Shown: positions 43,390 through 52,702 of the stretch, piece by piece
How positions within the stretch are numbered: the stretch's first letter is position 1
Layout: each line of letters begins with the position of its first letter
Assembly (NCBI RefSeq): GCF_032191465.1
Contig: NZ_JAQOUE010000001.1
Coordinates: forward strand, 3,007,501 to 3,071,500
DNA length: 64,000 bases
Direction of reading: 5' to 3'
Source of the DNA: Candidatus Nitronereus thalassa
GTDB taxonomy: Bacteria; Nitrospirota; Nitrospiria; Nitrospirales; UBA8639
Program-made: the position numbers and the translations under genes
The notes under the pieces: model-generated
What the model was told of the DNA's origin: nothing
The model's database searches: none
What the model saw: the letters and a program-made list of their open reading frames with translations, nothing else

Positions 43390-44109
43390 ATGGATCGAAA
43401 AGTTATTCTGTTAGGATTTTTGGCATTGCTCGTGAGCATGGTCTTGGTCTCTGGATGCCAAACCAAATCTTTACGATTGCCAGCCTATGTGGGCCAGATT
43501 GAAGGGTTCGGAGAGGCTGATGGACATCGTCCCCAGTCCCTGCCAACTGCGATGCATCGAGTCGGTGTCATGATCATCACCGATTCGTCATTCCCCCGTG
43601 CTGCCCCGGCCTTGAGCCCTGATATGCTGGCGATTTTAGAAAATCGGCTGGTCAAAAAAATGGATGAATACTTTTCGATCCCGGTCACGCGTATGCGGAC
43701 TGAGACTCCGATTCAACCAACAGGAGCGACGCGTCCATTTACTGAATTGGCGAAAACTCACCAGCTCGATTTTTTGTTATTGGCCGTGCTGTCCAGCACG
43801 GAGGTGGAAAGTCATATTGAAATTGGAGAGGAAACCATGATGACGCGGATGTCGGGTGTGGAAATTGAGAACGGGGCACAAGCTGAACTGGCTCTCCTCC
43901 ATACGGATTCTGAAAAAATCTCTCTCCATGCCGTTGGGGAAGGATCAGAAAGCATGGAACAACTCGCAGCGCCTATTGGCGGGGATTACCCAAGAAAAGA
44001 AGATGCGAAAGATATTTTACGGGCGAACGCTGCCGAAAAAGCCCTGGATCAGGCTCTGCTTTCGATGCAACGGCAGTGGGGACGAAGTTTAGTGACCGGG
44101 AAAATATAG
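43390..44109 (+). CDS. Lipoprotein of unknown function, second of two tandem paralogues
   Basis: A 239-residue protein with a lipobox (LVSGC, Cys about 23). Its blocks match the upstream paralogue: HRVGVMIITDSSFPRAAPAL, HQLDFLLLAVLSSTEVES, AQAELALLHTDSEKISLHAVG and the end ALDQALLSMQRQW against AIDQAVMHFRESW. It follows the first gene by 24 bases, with GGAAGGGAG as a ribosome site before the ATG at 43390. The pair arose by tandem duplication and then diverged strongly. Co-transcription is almost certain. Confidence 0.65.
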   Translation: MDRKVILLGFLALLVSMVLVSGCQTKSLRLPAYVGQIEGFGEADGHRPQSLPTAMHRVGVMIITDSSFPRAAPALSPDMLAILENRLVKKMDEYFSIPVTRMRTETPIQPTGATRPFTELAKTHQLDFLLLAVLSSTEVESHIEIGEETMMTRMSGVEIENGAQAELALLHTDSEKISLHAVGEGSESMEQLAAPIGGDYPRKEDAKDILRANAAEKALDQALLSMQRQWGRSLVTGKI

Positions 44110-44199
44110 GGCTCTTCCGGAAATTGCGCAGGATATCAACTTACCTTCATTGAACATTGGCGAGAAGGCCTGATGAGGGATGGCGCATGATTCCTGGGG

Positions 44200-44265
44200 T
44201 GTAGCTGCGCCATCTCATGGCGCCTCTGACACGCATGGGAGGCAGCATGAGATGCTGCGGCTACA
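44200..44265. repeat. TGTAGC/GCTACA palindromic repeat, complete copy
   Basis: TGTAGCTGCGCCATCTCATGGCGC at the left (with its own GCGCCAT/ATGGCGC hairpin) and GGCAGCATGAGATGCTGCGG then CTACA at the right (with GCAGCAT/ATGCTGC). This is the most regular copy in the window. It lies between the convergent lipoprotein and yajQ genes. Confidence 0.75.
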
Positions 44266-44384
44266 AAATCACGGTTGTTCATGAACCGGTATTCGCCTTT
44301 CCGCCCATATTCAATGGTGATCACAACGGCCACCATCTGATGCTCTTACGATTTCATGATGAGCGAAAATTATGAGGTCTTCAA

Positions 44385-44882
44385 TTATCGAAAATTTTCG
44401 AATTGCAGGTCGAGGCCAAAATCCTGTTGTTTGAGAAAGGCGATGACGGCCTGCAGTTCGTCCTTGCTTTTACTTTGGACTCGAACCTGGTCGCCTTGAA
44501 TTTGCGCCTGGGCTTTAAACTTTTTCTCTTTAATGCTTTTGGCAATTGCCTTGGCTTTGTCATCAGGGATGCCGCTTTGAATGGTAATGTGTTGCCGCAC
44601 CGTCCCACCTAAAGCTTGCTCAATTTTTCCATAGTCCAAAGCTTTAAGGGAAACATTTCGTTTCACGCATTTGGCTTTCAAGATTTCTAGCACGGCTTTG
44701 AGTTTATAATCGTCATCCGAGACCACGTCCAAGACTTTTTCCTTCTCCTTCAGGGTCAATTCCGATTTTGTCCCTTTAAAATCGAACCGCTGTCCCAGTT
44801 CCTTTAAGGTCTGGTCAACGGCGTTTTTTACTTCCTGCATATCCACAGTGGAAACTACATCAAACGAAGAAGTATCTGCCAT
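44385..44882 (-). CDS. yajQ: YajQ-family nucleotide-binding protein
   Basis: A 165-residue YajQ (DUF520). The start MADTSSFDVVSTVDMQEVKNA, split here as SSFDVVSTVDMQEVKNAVDQ, and the segments RFDFKGTKSEL, CVKRNVSLKALDYGKIEQA, and VRVQSKSKDELQAVIAFLK are characteristic. YajQ proteins have two RNA-recognition-like domains; some bind cyclic di-GMP. AAGGAG precedes the ATG. Monocistronic, flanked by two palindromic repeats. Confidence 0.93.
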   Translation of the reverse strand: MADTSSFDVVSTVDMQEVKNAVDQTLKELGQRFDFKGTKSELTLKEKEKVLDVVSDDDYKLKAVLEILKAKCVKRNVSLKALDYGKIEQALGGTVRQHITIQSGIPDDKAKAIAKSIKEKKFKAQAQIQGDQVRVQSKSKDELQAVIAFLKQQDFGLDLQFENFR

Positions 44883-44928
44883 GGTTCTAGCTCCTTATGG
44901 GTCTATTAGAAAATTTTCCTCGCCGTGG

Positions 44929-44989
44929 TTGCAGCATCTTAGGCTTCCTCCCCTGTGTGCTAGAATTGGCATGAGATGATGCGGCTACA
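44929..44989. repeat. TGTAGC/GCTACA-type repeat, decayed copy
   Basis: TTGCAGCATCTTAGGCTTCC at the left and GGCATGAGATGATGCGGCTACA at the right, 61 bases in all, with several mismatches to the other copies. It lies between yajQ and cstA. Confidence 0.5.
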
Positions 44990-45058
44990 AAAAGATTTCT
45001 TATGTTGCATGAGTGAAAATCAGAGGGCTATGGAAAACCCTTTAAGATAAAAAGGGCG

Positions 45059-47011
45059 TTAACAGCAAGGCCCTGCCGGAATCCGAATGCCATCACCGTC
45101 AACAACCTCTGTGCTGGTATAGGGACGTTTCATAACGAGGTATCCATACCATTTTATCAAGCTCTCTGTCAGGACAATTAGCGCAAGGATGGCTACCAGG
45201 CCTACGAGGCCCGCATTCACATACATGGTGATGGCTTCCGCGGAGTCAGTCGCATTTGCCGCGCGGTCCCAAAAAATCCACCACAATTCATAACATCCAG
45301 TCAGGGTGATAAGGCCGACAAAGACCATAGGAATGGCCGTGACCCATAGGAAGCGCGCTTTCCCCATTTTGATTAACAATGTAGTGCCAATGCAGAGTGC
45401 CAGGGTTCCCAGGAGTTGATTCGCAGTACCGAACATGGGCCAGATCGTGGATATACTTCCAGTGGCAATCAGGTATCCCCAGGCTCCCACGACGAGGGCA
45501 CTACAGGAAAGGACCCCAGGCCACCAATTGATTTGACGAAGCGGCTGGTATAGCCGTCCTCCCAATTCCTGCACGAGATACCGGGCGACTCGAGTGCCGG
45601 CATCGATCGTGGTTAATATAAATAAGGCTTCAAACAAGAGGGCAAATTGATACCAATAGGCCATCAGTCCAGCCATGCCGGGCAACGCAGAAAAAATCCA
45701 GGCCATGCCCACGGCCAACGAAACCGCACCACCGGGACGCCCACTCACATCGACTTCGACGAGTTGGGAGAGTTCCTGGATCTTGCTGATGGGGTATCCT
45801 AACGCCGCTAGAGCCTCGGCGGAGAGTCGTGTGTTGATGGCCAAATAATCACCGGGGATAAGGATACATGCGGAGATGAGGGCGATGACCCCAACAAAAC
45901 TTTCTAAGAGCATGGCCCCATATCCCACCATGGCTTGGGATTCGCGAGCAATCATTTTTGGGGTGGTGCCTGAGGAAACCAAGGAATGAAATCCAGAAAT
46001 GGCCCCGCAGGCAATCGTGATAAACAAGAATGGAAAAATGGGTCCAGGAATGATGGGCCCGCCTCCGTGAATGAATTCTGTTACCCTTGGCATCTGAATA
46101 TCCGGAGCCATGAGAATGATGCCTACCGCCAGTAGGGCAATCACGCCGAGTTTCATAAAGGTAGAAAGATAATCTCTGGGAACGAGAAGCATCCACACGG
46201 GGAGTACCGATGCCAAAAACCCGTATCCCGCTAGGAGCCAGACTAACGTAGTTCGATCAAAACTAAACCAGTCGCCGATCGATGATTGAACAATACTCTT
46301 TCCAGCCACGATGGTGATGATCAGCAATACCAGGCCGATCATCGACATTTCTCCCACTTGTCCTGGGCGAATGTTGTGATGATAAAATCCCATCAAAAAG
46401 GCGATGGGGATGGTCATGGCAATGGTAAAGGTCCCCCATGGGTTGTGGAAAATGGCATTCACGACGGCGAGGCCGAGTCCAGCCAAGGCCACTACGACGA
46501 TGAAGAGTACTGCGACGGCCGTGGCTGTGCCGGTGATCCATCCGATTTCTGCACGAGCAATTTCTGGCAACGACTGACCATTCCGACGAAGAGAACCTAC
46601 AAGAATGACAAAATCCTGCACGGCACCTGCCAGGACAGCACCGATCACAATCCAGAGAAAACCGGGTAAGAATCCGAATTGTGCGGCGAGGACCGGGCCG
46701 AGCAGCGGTCCGGCGCCGGCAATCGCGGCGAAATGATGTCCAAAAAGCACGTATTTATTGGCAGGATAATAATTGGTGCCGTCGTTCAATCGAAAAGCGG
46801 GGGTGGTCCGTTGGTCATTCAGTTCCATGACCCGGTCTCTGAGAAACCTTCCATAAAATCGGTAGGCCAATATGTAAGAACATCCCGCGGCTGTAACCAA
46901 CCATAATCCGTTGACTTTTTCCTCGGGGCGGAGGATTCCCGTGACGAAGGCCATTGCCACCGCACAAAGCAATGAAATGGCAATCCATACTATTGGGGCA
47001 AACAGGGCCAT
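45059..47011 (-). CDS. cstA: Carbon starvation protein CstA-like transporter
   Basis: A 650-residue CstA/BtsT-family membrane protein with about 16-18 helices. NYYPANKYVLFGHHFAAIAGAGPLLGP is seen as YPANKYVLFGHHFAAIAGAG followed by PLLGPVLAAQFG (about residues 80-110), and GFHSLVSSGTTPKMI (about 345-359) and TIDAGTRVARYLVQE (about 468-482) are family hallmarks. These proteins import pyruvate or peptides under carbon limitation. The C-terminus ends GPCC, an unusual cysteine pair. ATG at 47011; the gene stands alone on the minus strand. Confidence 0.92.
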   Translation of the reverse strand: MALFAPIVWIAISLLCAVAMAFVTGILRPEEKVNGLWLVTAAGCSYILAYRFYGRFLRDRVMELNDQRTTPAFRLNDGTNYYPANKYVLFGHHFAAIAGAGPLLGPVLAAQFGFLPGFLWIVIGAVLAGAVQDFVILVGSLRRNGQSLPEIARAEIGWITGTATAVAVLFIVVVALAGLGLAVVNAIFHNPWGTFTIAMTIPIAFLMGFYHHNIRPGQVGEMSMIGLVLLIITIVAGKSIVQSSIGDWFSFDRTTLVWLLAGYGFLASVLPVWMLLVPRDYLSTFMKLGVIALLAVGIILMAPDIQMPRVTEFIHGGGPIIPGPIFPFLFITIACGAISGFHSLVSSGTTPKMIARESQAMVGYGAMLLESFVGVIALISACILIPGDYLAINTRLSAEALAALGYPISKIQELSQLVEVDVSGRPGGAVSLAVGMAWIFSALPGMAGLMAYWYQFALLFEALFILTTIDAGTRVARYLVQELGGRLYQPLRQINWWPGVLSCSALVVGAWGYLIATGSISTIWPMFGTANQLLGTLALCIGTTLLIKMGKARFLWVTAIPMVFVGLITLTGCYELWWIFWDRAANATDSAEAITMYVNAGLVGLVAILALIVLTESLIKWYGYLVMKRPYTSTEVVDGDGIRIPAGPCC

Positions 47012-47120
47012 AGGGTGCCTATGCTAACGGGCGTCATGTCTGATGTAAAGTATTTGGCCAAACGAATAGTGCCGGGACGTTTGATCATGAGAAACGCCAA
47101 AGCCAAGGTTCGTGGCTGGT

Positions 47121-47591
47121 TCAATTTGAGCTTGTGGAGGCAGGGGCGGTTGGAGGATCAAACGGGGGCTTGCCGCATTTGGCGCGAATTGCATTCATTG
47201 CTTGGAACACTGTTGGCTGAGTCAGCAGTTTATGTTCCAACTTCCGTTTACCCGGGAAATCTAAGAGGGAAAGGCCAATGACCATCGTTAAAATTCCTTG
47301 ACCAGGAAGCAGCAGCATGGCGAGACCGGCCATAAGAAAAATTATACCTACAGTGTTTTTTACAATCAGTCCCATAGTTCTCAAGAGGGGAGGGTATCCT
47401 TCCATCCAAAGATGTTCGAGGTCATGTTGAAAATAATTGGTCGGCAATCGGCTTAAAATGATTGGAATGGCCACGAGGGTCCCCACAAACATGATGGTGG
47501 ACAAGATCCCAATTACAATGAGGGTTTCTTCTGAAATCACCGCCGTCAGGCTGGCGTAGGAACTTTGGAGGGTGGCAATCAACGAATCCAT
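47121..47591 (-). CDS. PGPGW-motif transmembrane protein
   Basis: A 156-residue protein with three hydrophobic segments (about residues 22-48, 76-92 and 93-110). LLLPGQGILTMVIGLSLLDF followed by PGKRKLE is the PGPGW-type signature, here PGQGI. The C-terminus is Pro/Ser rich (FDPPTAPASTSSN). Function unknown. It precedes cstA on the same strand by 109 bases, but any functional link is unproven. Confidence 0.75.
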   Translation of the reverse strand: MDSLIATLQSSYASLTAVISEETLIVIGILSTIMFVGTLVAIPIILSRLPTNYFQHDLEHLWMEGYPPLLRTMGLIVKNTVGIIFLMAGLAMLLLPGQGILTMVIGLSLLDFPGKRKLEHKLLTQPTVFQAMNAIRAKCGKPPFDPPTAPASTSSN

Positions 47592-47776
47592 AAATGTGGT
47601 GGGAGAGATACCATGTTCATATCATGGGGCACAAATATTCTTGGGCGCTGGGGAAGAATCTTAGAGGGGAGGTTCGTAGTGTATTGCTGCCAAAGGAAGA
47701 CAGCCATTGAAGGTCGGAGAGATGAAAGAGTAGGATTATGACCTCTCTGCATTAGGTAAACGGAGGTTGGAAATTC

Positions 47777-48265
47777 ATGCCCAATTATTGGCTCCTAAAA
47801 TCCGAACCCTCGGTTTTTTCCATTGACGACTTGTCTCAATCTCCGCGACAGACGACCTGTTGGGAAGGCGTGCGAAATTATCAGGCCAGAAATTTTCTGC
47901 GAACCATGGCCGTTGGGGATCTTGCGTTTTTTTATCATAGCAATGCAGACCCTCCTTCGATTATTGGCATCGTCGAAATTGTGAAGGCGGCGTATCCGGA
48001 TCATTTTGCCTGGGACGCTAAAAGCAAATATTTCGACAAGAAAAGTTCTCCCGAGAATCCATCCTGGTCCATGATTGATGTCAAATTTTTGGAAAAATTT
48101 TCCACCCCGTTATCCCTTGAGAGGCTAAGAAGCATCAAAGCTTTGGAGCATATGGAGTTGTTGCGCAAGGGAACGCGCCTATCGGTCCAGCCGGTTCGAG
48201 AACGTGAATGGAAAGCGATTTTGAAACTAGCTCAATCGGGACCAGTAGAAAAAAAGACAACATGA
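47777..48265 (+). CDS. EVE-domain protein
   Basis: A 162-residue stand-alone EVE domain: YWLLKSEPSVFSIDDL at the start, CWEGVRNYQARNFLRTM, GDLAFFYHSNADPPSIIGIVE and PSWSMIDVKFLEKF. EVE domains are PUA-like and read modified bases in nucleic acids. The tryptophan and tyrosine residues expected to line the pocket are present. Monocistronic, ATG at 47777 with GGAGG about 10 bases upstream (ACGGAGGTTGG). The precise ligand is unknown. Confidence 0.9.
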   Translation: MPNYWLLKSEPSVFSIDDLSQSPRQTTCWEGVRNYQARNFLRTMAVGDLAFFYHSNADPPSIIGIVEIVKAAYPDHFAWDAKSKYFDKKSSPENPSWSMIDVKFLEKFSTPLSLERLRSIKALEHMELLRKGTRLSVQPVREREWKAILKLAQSGPVEKKTT

Positions 48266-48354
48266 GAAAAAGGTTGATGAAATTTGATCCTTCGGAATGG
48301 ACAACCCATCGTGGGGTGGGGTTCAGGAGGGAGGTAGCAGCAACACGCCTGTTA

Positions 48355-48636
48355 TCAACCGGGTTCTTCAGGAAGCACTTGTGTAAATGGATGGACCTCC
48401 ACTCGTTTAAAAATTCCCTCCTTCACGTATGGATCACCCTGAGAAAAGGCTTCAGCTTCGTCTAAGGACTCGGCTTCGATAATAATCAGGCTGCCTGCCT
48501 GGTCCGAAAAAGGACCGGCGCAAATGAGTTGCCCTTTTTCCTGGAGTGCTTTGAGACGTTCCAGATGTGCTGGTCTATGCAACGGTCGTTTGGACTGGCC
48601 TTCAGGCCCATCCCATCCAATGATGACAAATTTCAT
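48355..48636 (-). CDS. YciI-like protein
   Basis: A 93-residue YCII-family protein. MKFVIIGWDGPEG, RPAHLERLKALQEKGQLICA, GPFSDQAGSLIIIEAESLDE and FSQGDPYVKEGIFKRVEVHPF are the typical blocks. The putative catalytic histidine (HLERL) and the DPY segment are present. Activity is unknown for most members. It is convergent with the EVE gene and lies 63 bases after the DUF2203 gene on the same strand, so these two may be co-transcribed. Confidence 0.88.
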   Translation of the reverse strand: MKFVIIGWDGPEGQSKRPLHRPAHLERLKALQEKGQLICAGPFSDQAGSLIIIEAESLDEAEAFSQGDPYVKEGIFKRVEVHPFTQVLPEEPG

Positions 48637-48699
48637 GAAAATTAAGTTCTCTCATGGTCAAGGGTTGGCCCTGAAAAATACTGATATAATGAACATGGG

Positions 48700-49116
48700 C
48701 TAACGGGCATCTTTGGGGATCGCCTGGCGTCCCGAAAAGCCTGTGGTAATTTCGTGCCACCACTCAATTTTGTCTTCGCCTAATTTCCAGCACAAATAGA
48801 CAATACGACCGTCGAGCAGGTAGGGAAAATCACAAAGCCCCATTTCTAGGTCTTTGACGATAACTCCCAACTCTTGAATCTTTTGAAGGTTTTCGTGCAG
48901 GTCCTCCAACGCCGAAATATATCGAGGCCCCACCACACTGCCTCCGCCGAATTGGGCCTTTGCGCAGGCTTTGGTGATTTCCTCTTTGGTGTGCAGAAGA
49001 ACGGTGCGCCCATTTTTGGCTTTAGTCAGAAAGGTTTCGAGTTGAGGAAGGAGGGCCGTCGCTTCGGCGATGGTAAAGAGACGATCATGAGAAATGTCTT
49101 CGTCGTGTGAGGCCAT
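48700..49116 (-). CDS. DUF2203 family protein
   Basis: A 138-residue protein. Its blocks RLFTIAEATALLPQLETFL, LHENLQKIQELGVIVKDLEMG and LCDFPYLLDGRIVYLCWKLGE then IEWWHE match DUF2203, a soluble, mostly helical family without known function. The long helix at about 65-90 is of coiled-coil type. ATG at 49116. It faces away from rho; 761 bases lie between the two starts. Confidence 0.85.
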   Translation of the reverse strand: MASHDEDISHDRLFTIAEATALLPQLETFLTKAKNGRTVLLHTKEEITKACAKAQFGGGSVVGPRYISALEDLHENLQKIQELGVIVKDLEMGLCDFPYLLDGRIVYLCWKLGEDKIEWWHEITTGFSGRQAIPKDAR

Positions 49117-49375
49117 GAGAAATTTTAAAATCTATCTCAAGAGTTGTTTGAAGAGGGGGACTTTATTTTCTTCCTTTATCATAAAGGGTTCGCTCCCGCA
49201 AATAAGGGGGTGGCATGAAGGGAAATGTTGTGGGGGGCCGCATGGAGTGATTCATGTCCTTAGTTTTGCTAGGGAAACTTGGCAAGGGCTTTGGTCAAAT
49301 GCCGGATAAGATTTTTCTGCACCAATCTCCACCATCTTTCCTAAAGTTCAAAAAACAATTGTCCGAAAGAAACTA

Positions 49376-49403
49376 TTGACATTAAGGAGAGTCATGGTAT
49401 ACA
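49376..49403 (+). promoter_or_regulatory. Sigma-70-like promoter, distal, for rho
   Basis: TTGACA (49376-49381), a 16-base spacer and TATACA (49398-49403). Transcription would start near 49410, giving a leader of about 470 bases before the rho ATG. Confidence 0.55.
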
Positions 49404-49747
49404 AAATATTTATACCTTCCACGAGCTTAAAGGAATCCACTTCTCCCTACATGACTTTCCGTTTCTTCTAAATCTAAATTTTAGATCTAATTTTTTATCG
49501 CCACCTACACTTCTTGATCAATGACTATTGCGTTACCGTTTAATTCTTATACTCGTTGTTTTGGTGAATTGTTGAATGCCCGGGGCAAGTGTTCCCGCAT
49601 CTCAATGTGGGATTTCCCCCCTATTTAATCTGGTTTTAGTTTACGACACATCTGGAAACGACTTCATAATCCCTTGAATCAGTCGTCATGAGAAGACGAC
49701 GAATTTTGTTCGTAATCCTGAAGTAACAGCATGAATGGGAATTTTCA

Positions 49748-49776
49748 TTGACAACACATGGATGCCTTTTTATGAC
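49748..49776 (+). promoter_or_regulatory. Sigma-70-like promoter, proximal, for rho
   Basis: TTGACA (49748-49753), a 17-base spacer and TATGAC (49771-49776). Transcription would start near 49783, about 95 bases before the rho ATG. Confidence 0.5.
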
Positions 49777-49877
49777 AAAAATTAAACATAGACCGAAGAA
49801 TCATTTAATAAAATTCCAACCGGGACGGCCGTGACAATAACAACCATCCCACGTAACCCCCACCCTAGGAGACGGAT

Positions 49878-51128
49878 ATGCACCTCGCCGAATTAAAACA
49901 AAAATCAATTAGTGACCTGGCCGACCTGGCGCGCACCCTCAAAATTGAAGGCGCGGCCAATCTGCGAAAGCAAGAACTTATTTTTGCCATACTCCAAGGA
50001 CAGTCTGAGAAAAACGGTGTGATTTTTGGAGAGGGTGTCTTGGAAACATTGTCCGATGGGTTTGGGTTTCTGCGAGCCCCCGATTCAAATTACTTACCAG
50101 GGCCCGACGATATTTACATCTCCCCTTCCCAAATTCGCCGGTTTAGCCTTCGGACCGGGGACATCGTGTCTGGACAAATTCGCCCTCCAAAAGACGGGGA
50201 GCGATATTTTGCTTTACTCAAGGTGGAGAAAATCAATTTTGACGAACCGGAAATTCAACGCGATAAAATACTCTTTGATAATCTTACTCCACTGTATCCC
50301 GAGGAACGGATTGAGTTGGAGTTCGATCAAGAAGAGTACTGCACGCGGGTCATGGATCTTACGACGCCGATAGGCAAGGGCCAACGGGGACTTATTGTCG
50401 CAGCCCCACGAACTGGGAAAACCATGTTGTTGCAAGCCATCGCGCGGTCAATTTTGGTCAATCATCCGGAAACCATATTGATTGTTCTGCTCATTGATGA
50501 GCGTCCTGAAGAGGTGACGGATTGGCAGCGCCAGGTGAAAAGTGCTGAAGTCATTAGTTCCACATTTGATGAGCCGCCCCAACGCCATGCGCAGGTAGCG
50601 GAAATCGTCATGGAAAAAGCCAAGCGATTGGTTGAGCATAAACGAGACGTGGTGATTCTTTTGGACAGTATTACCCGACTCGCCAGGGCCTATAACACGA
50701 TTGCCCCGCCAAGTGGAAAGGTTTTGTCTGGAGGTCTAGATTCTAACGCGTTGCAGCGTCCCAAACGGTTTTTTGGGGCAGCTCGGAATATTGAGCATGG
50801 TGGCAGTCTAACCATATTGGCCACTGCCTTGGTGGACACCGGTAGCCGGATGGATGATGTCATTTTTGAAGAATTCAAAGGGACTGGCAATATGGAAGTC
50901 CATTTGGATCGTCGATTGGCTGACAAACGCATTTTCCCAGCCATTGATATTAGTCAATCAGGGACTCGGAAAGAAGAGCTGCTGGTGGATCGTGACCGGT
51001 TAAATAAAATGTGGATTCTCCGAAAGGTGTTGAGTCCTCTCGGGACGATGGAGGCGATGGAGTTTCTCATGGATAAAATCGCCGGGACCAAAAACAATCA
51101 GGAATTTTTGCAGTCCATGAATCGTTAG
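49878..51128 (+). CDS. rho: Transcription termination factor Rho
   Basis: A 416-residue Rho of normal length. Order: N-terminal helical Rho_N (about 1-45), cold-shock RNA-binding domain ([20 protein letters not shown], about 61-80), Walker A APRTGKT (about 176-182), Walker [17 protein letters not shown], the Q loop and the closing [14 protein letters not shown]. The hexamer ends transcription of untranslated RNA. GGAGA precedes the ATG (AGGAGACGGAT). The next gene is rpmE, a common pairing. Confidence 0.97.
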   Translation: MHLAELKQKSISDLADLARTLKIEGAANLRKQELIFAILQGQSEKNGVIFGEGVLETLSDGFGFLRAPDSNYLPGPDDIYISPSQIRRFSLRTGDIVSGQIRPPKDGERYFALLKVEKINFDEPEIQRDKILFDNLTPLYPEERIELEFDQEEYCTRVMDLTTPIGKGQRGLIVAAPRTGKTMLLQAIARSILVNHPETILIVLLIDERPEEVTDWQRQVKSAEVISSTFDEPPQRHAQVAEIVMEKAKRLVEHKRDVVILLDSITRLARAYNTIAPPSGKVLSGGLDSNALQRPKRFFGAARNIEHGGSLTILATALVDTGSRMDDVIFEEFKGTGNMEVHLDRRLADKRIFPAIDISQSGTRKEELLVDRDRLNKMWILRKVLSPLGTMEAMEFLMDKIAGTKNNQEFLQSMNR

Positions 51129-51228
51129 TTGCCCCCCTCTATAGGTTTTGCCAACCACTCGTCATTCATGGTACACATACTGGGTAAACCCCCAGGTTCG
51201 GACATTCGTGTAAGGGAGACCTATTGTC

Positions 51229-51438
51229 ATGAAAGCAGGTATTCATCCGGATTATCGTGAGGCGACAGTGAGTTGTGCATGTGGATCAAAATTTCAGACC
51301 CGTTCCACGGTCGGAGATTTGAAAGTCGATATTTGCTCCAGTTGCCATCCCTTCTTTACCGGGACCCAAAAGCTTATGGATACAGAAGGACGGGTGGAGC
51401 GATTCAAGAAGAAGTACGCGAAAAAGGCCAAGGCGTAA
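51229..51438 (+). CDS. rpmE: Ribosomal protein bL31, zinc-binding form
   Basis: A 69-residue bL31 with the four zinc cysteines: CAC at about 16 and 18 and CSSC at about 37 and 40. The HPFFTG and RVERFKKKY segments are typical. The basic C-terminus (KKYAKKAKA) contacts rRNA. It sits between rho and prfA; a ribosome site AGGGAG precedes the ATG. The presence of the cysteines marks the C+ paralogue, replaced by a C- form under zinc limitation in many bacteria; no such second gene is in the window. Confidence 0.97.
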   Translation: MKAGIHPDYREATVSCACGSKFQTRSTVGDLKVDICSSCHPFFTGTQKLMDTEGRVERFKKKYAKKAKA

Positions 51439-51516
51439 TTCCCTCAGGTACTTCGAGGCTTTGGCCTCTCGTCCAACGTTTGCGCAACCGCATCGTATTT
51501 CCACTCAACTAATCCT

Positions 51517-52638
51517 ATGTCCGGAAATCAGAAGGATGATGTTCGTGTCGAGGGATGGCTGTCCCAATGGGAGGCTGTGGCTAATCGCTATGAAAACCTC
51601 ACCCATCAATTGGCCGATCCGGTCGTATTGAGTCAACCGACGGTCTTAGTGGCGGTCAATAAAGAGCGGGCCGAGCTCGAAGAGACGAGCGAACTATTCT
51701 TTCGACACCAAGCCTTGCTCAAAGAGGTTCAGAATACCACTCGCATGTTGGGCGATCCCCAACTCGACCCCGAACTTCGAAAGATGGGAGAGGAGGAGCT
51801 TCTTTCCCTCCAAACTCAATGCCAGCAGTTAGAGCAGCAAGCGTTAGAATTACTCCATCCTAAAAATGCGGAAGATGATAAAAACTCATTTATCGAAATT
51901 CGTGCGGGGACTGGAGGAGAAGAGGCGGCGTTGTTTGCAGGGGCGTTGTTGCGGATGTATACGAGGTATGCGGAGAAAAAAGGGCTGCGCATCGAAATGG
52001 TTGATTCCAGCGAGACGGGGATCGGCGGATTTAAGGAAGCGGTCTTCCTTGTTGAGGGAAAAGGTGCCTACGGATGTTTTCGGTATGAAAGCGGCGTGCA
52101 TCGGGTGCAACGTGTTCCGACAACCGAAGCCAGCGGGCGTATTCATACCTCCACAGCGACAGTGGCCGTTATGCCTGAAGTCGAAGAAGTCGATGTCCAC
52201 ATTGATCCCAAAGATTTGCGCATCGATACCTTTTGCTCATCGGGCGCTGGTGGTCAGAGTGTCAATACTACGTATTCGGCAGTGCGAATTACGCACATTC
52301 CTACGGGCGTCGTGGTCTCTTGCCAAGATGAGCGATCACAATTAAAGAACCGGGAAAAAGCCATGCGCACGTTACGTTCTAGAATCGCGGATGCTGAACG
52401 CGCAAAACAGGAAGCCTCGATCGCCGAACATCGACGGTCTCAAGTGGGCACCGGAGAGCGGAGTGAAAAAATACGCACCTATAACTATCCGCAAAATCGA
52501 ATCACTGATCATCGAATCGGTGTAAGCCTTCATAAATTAGAAGCGATTCTTGATGGCGACCTTGATGAATTGGTCGAAGCCTTAAAAGCGGCAAGCGAAG
52601 TGGAATCACTTCGCGCAGACAGCGTGACAAAATCCTAA
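51517..52638 (+). CDS. prfA: Peptide chain release factor 1
   Basis: A 373-residue class I release factor. The GGQ loop is [15 protein letters not shown] (about residues 244-258), the early motif is [15 protein letters not shown]. The stop-codon reading tripeptide is PTT (VQRVPTTEA), of the PxT type of RF1, not the SPF of RF2; no frameshift site is present. It ends translation at UAA and UAG. The following gene is prmC, which methylates the GGQ glutamine. The N-terminus is about 10 residues longer than in Escherichia coli. Confidence 0.96.
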   Translation: MSGNQKDDVRVEGWLSQWEAVANRYENLTHQLADPVVLSQPTVLVAVNKERAELEETSELFFRHQALLKEVQNTTRMLGDPQLDPELRKMGEEELLSLQTQCQQLEQQALELLHPKNAEDDKNSFIEIRAGTGGEEAALFAGALLRMYTRYAEKKGLRIEMVDSSETGIGGFKEAVFLVEGKGAYGCFRYESGVHRVQRVPTTEASGRIHTSTATVAVMPEVEEVDVHIDPKDLRIDTFCSSGAGGQSVNTTYSAVRITHIPTGVVVSCQDERSQLKNREKAMRTLRSRIADAERAKQEASIAEHRRSQVGTGERSEKIRTYNYPQNRITDHRIGVSLHKLEAILDGDLDELVEALKAASEVESLRADSVTKS

Positions 52639-52702
52639 GCGCATGATCACTTCCAATACCATGAACATTTCAAGGCCTCCAGTCATTTCTAAGGAAAGCC
52701 CA

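Larger units (their letters stand above)
49117..49877. other. Long non-coding stretch and rho leader
   Basis: 761 bases without a credible gene between the divergent DUF2203 gene and rho. From about 49320 the sequence is AT-rich and holds two sigma-70-like promoters pointing to rho and an AT-rich hairpin ATCTAAA-T-TTTAGAT followed by TTTTTT (49472-49496), perhaps a weak terminator between them. Long leaders before rho are known to serve autoregulation by Rho. Confidence 0.5.

Noticed and set aside
51517-52638. Release factor 2 with a programmed frameshift
   Set aside because: The frame is continuous, and the PTT tripeptide and the overall sequence are of the RF1 type.
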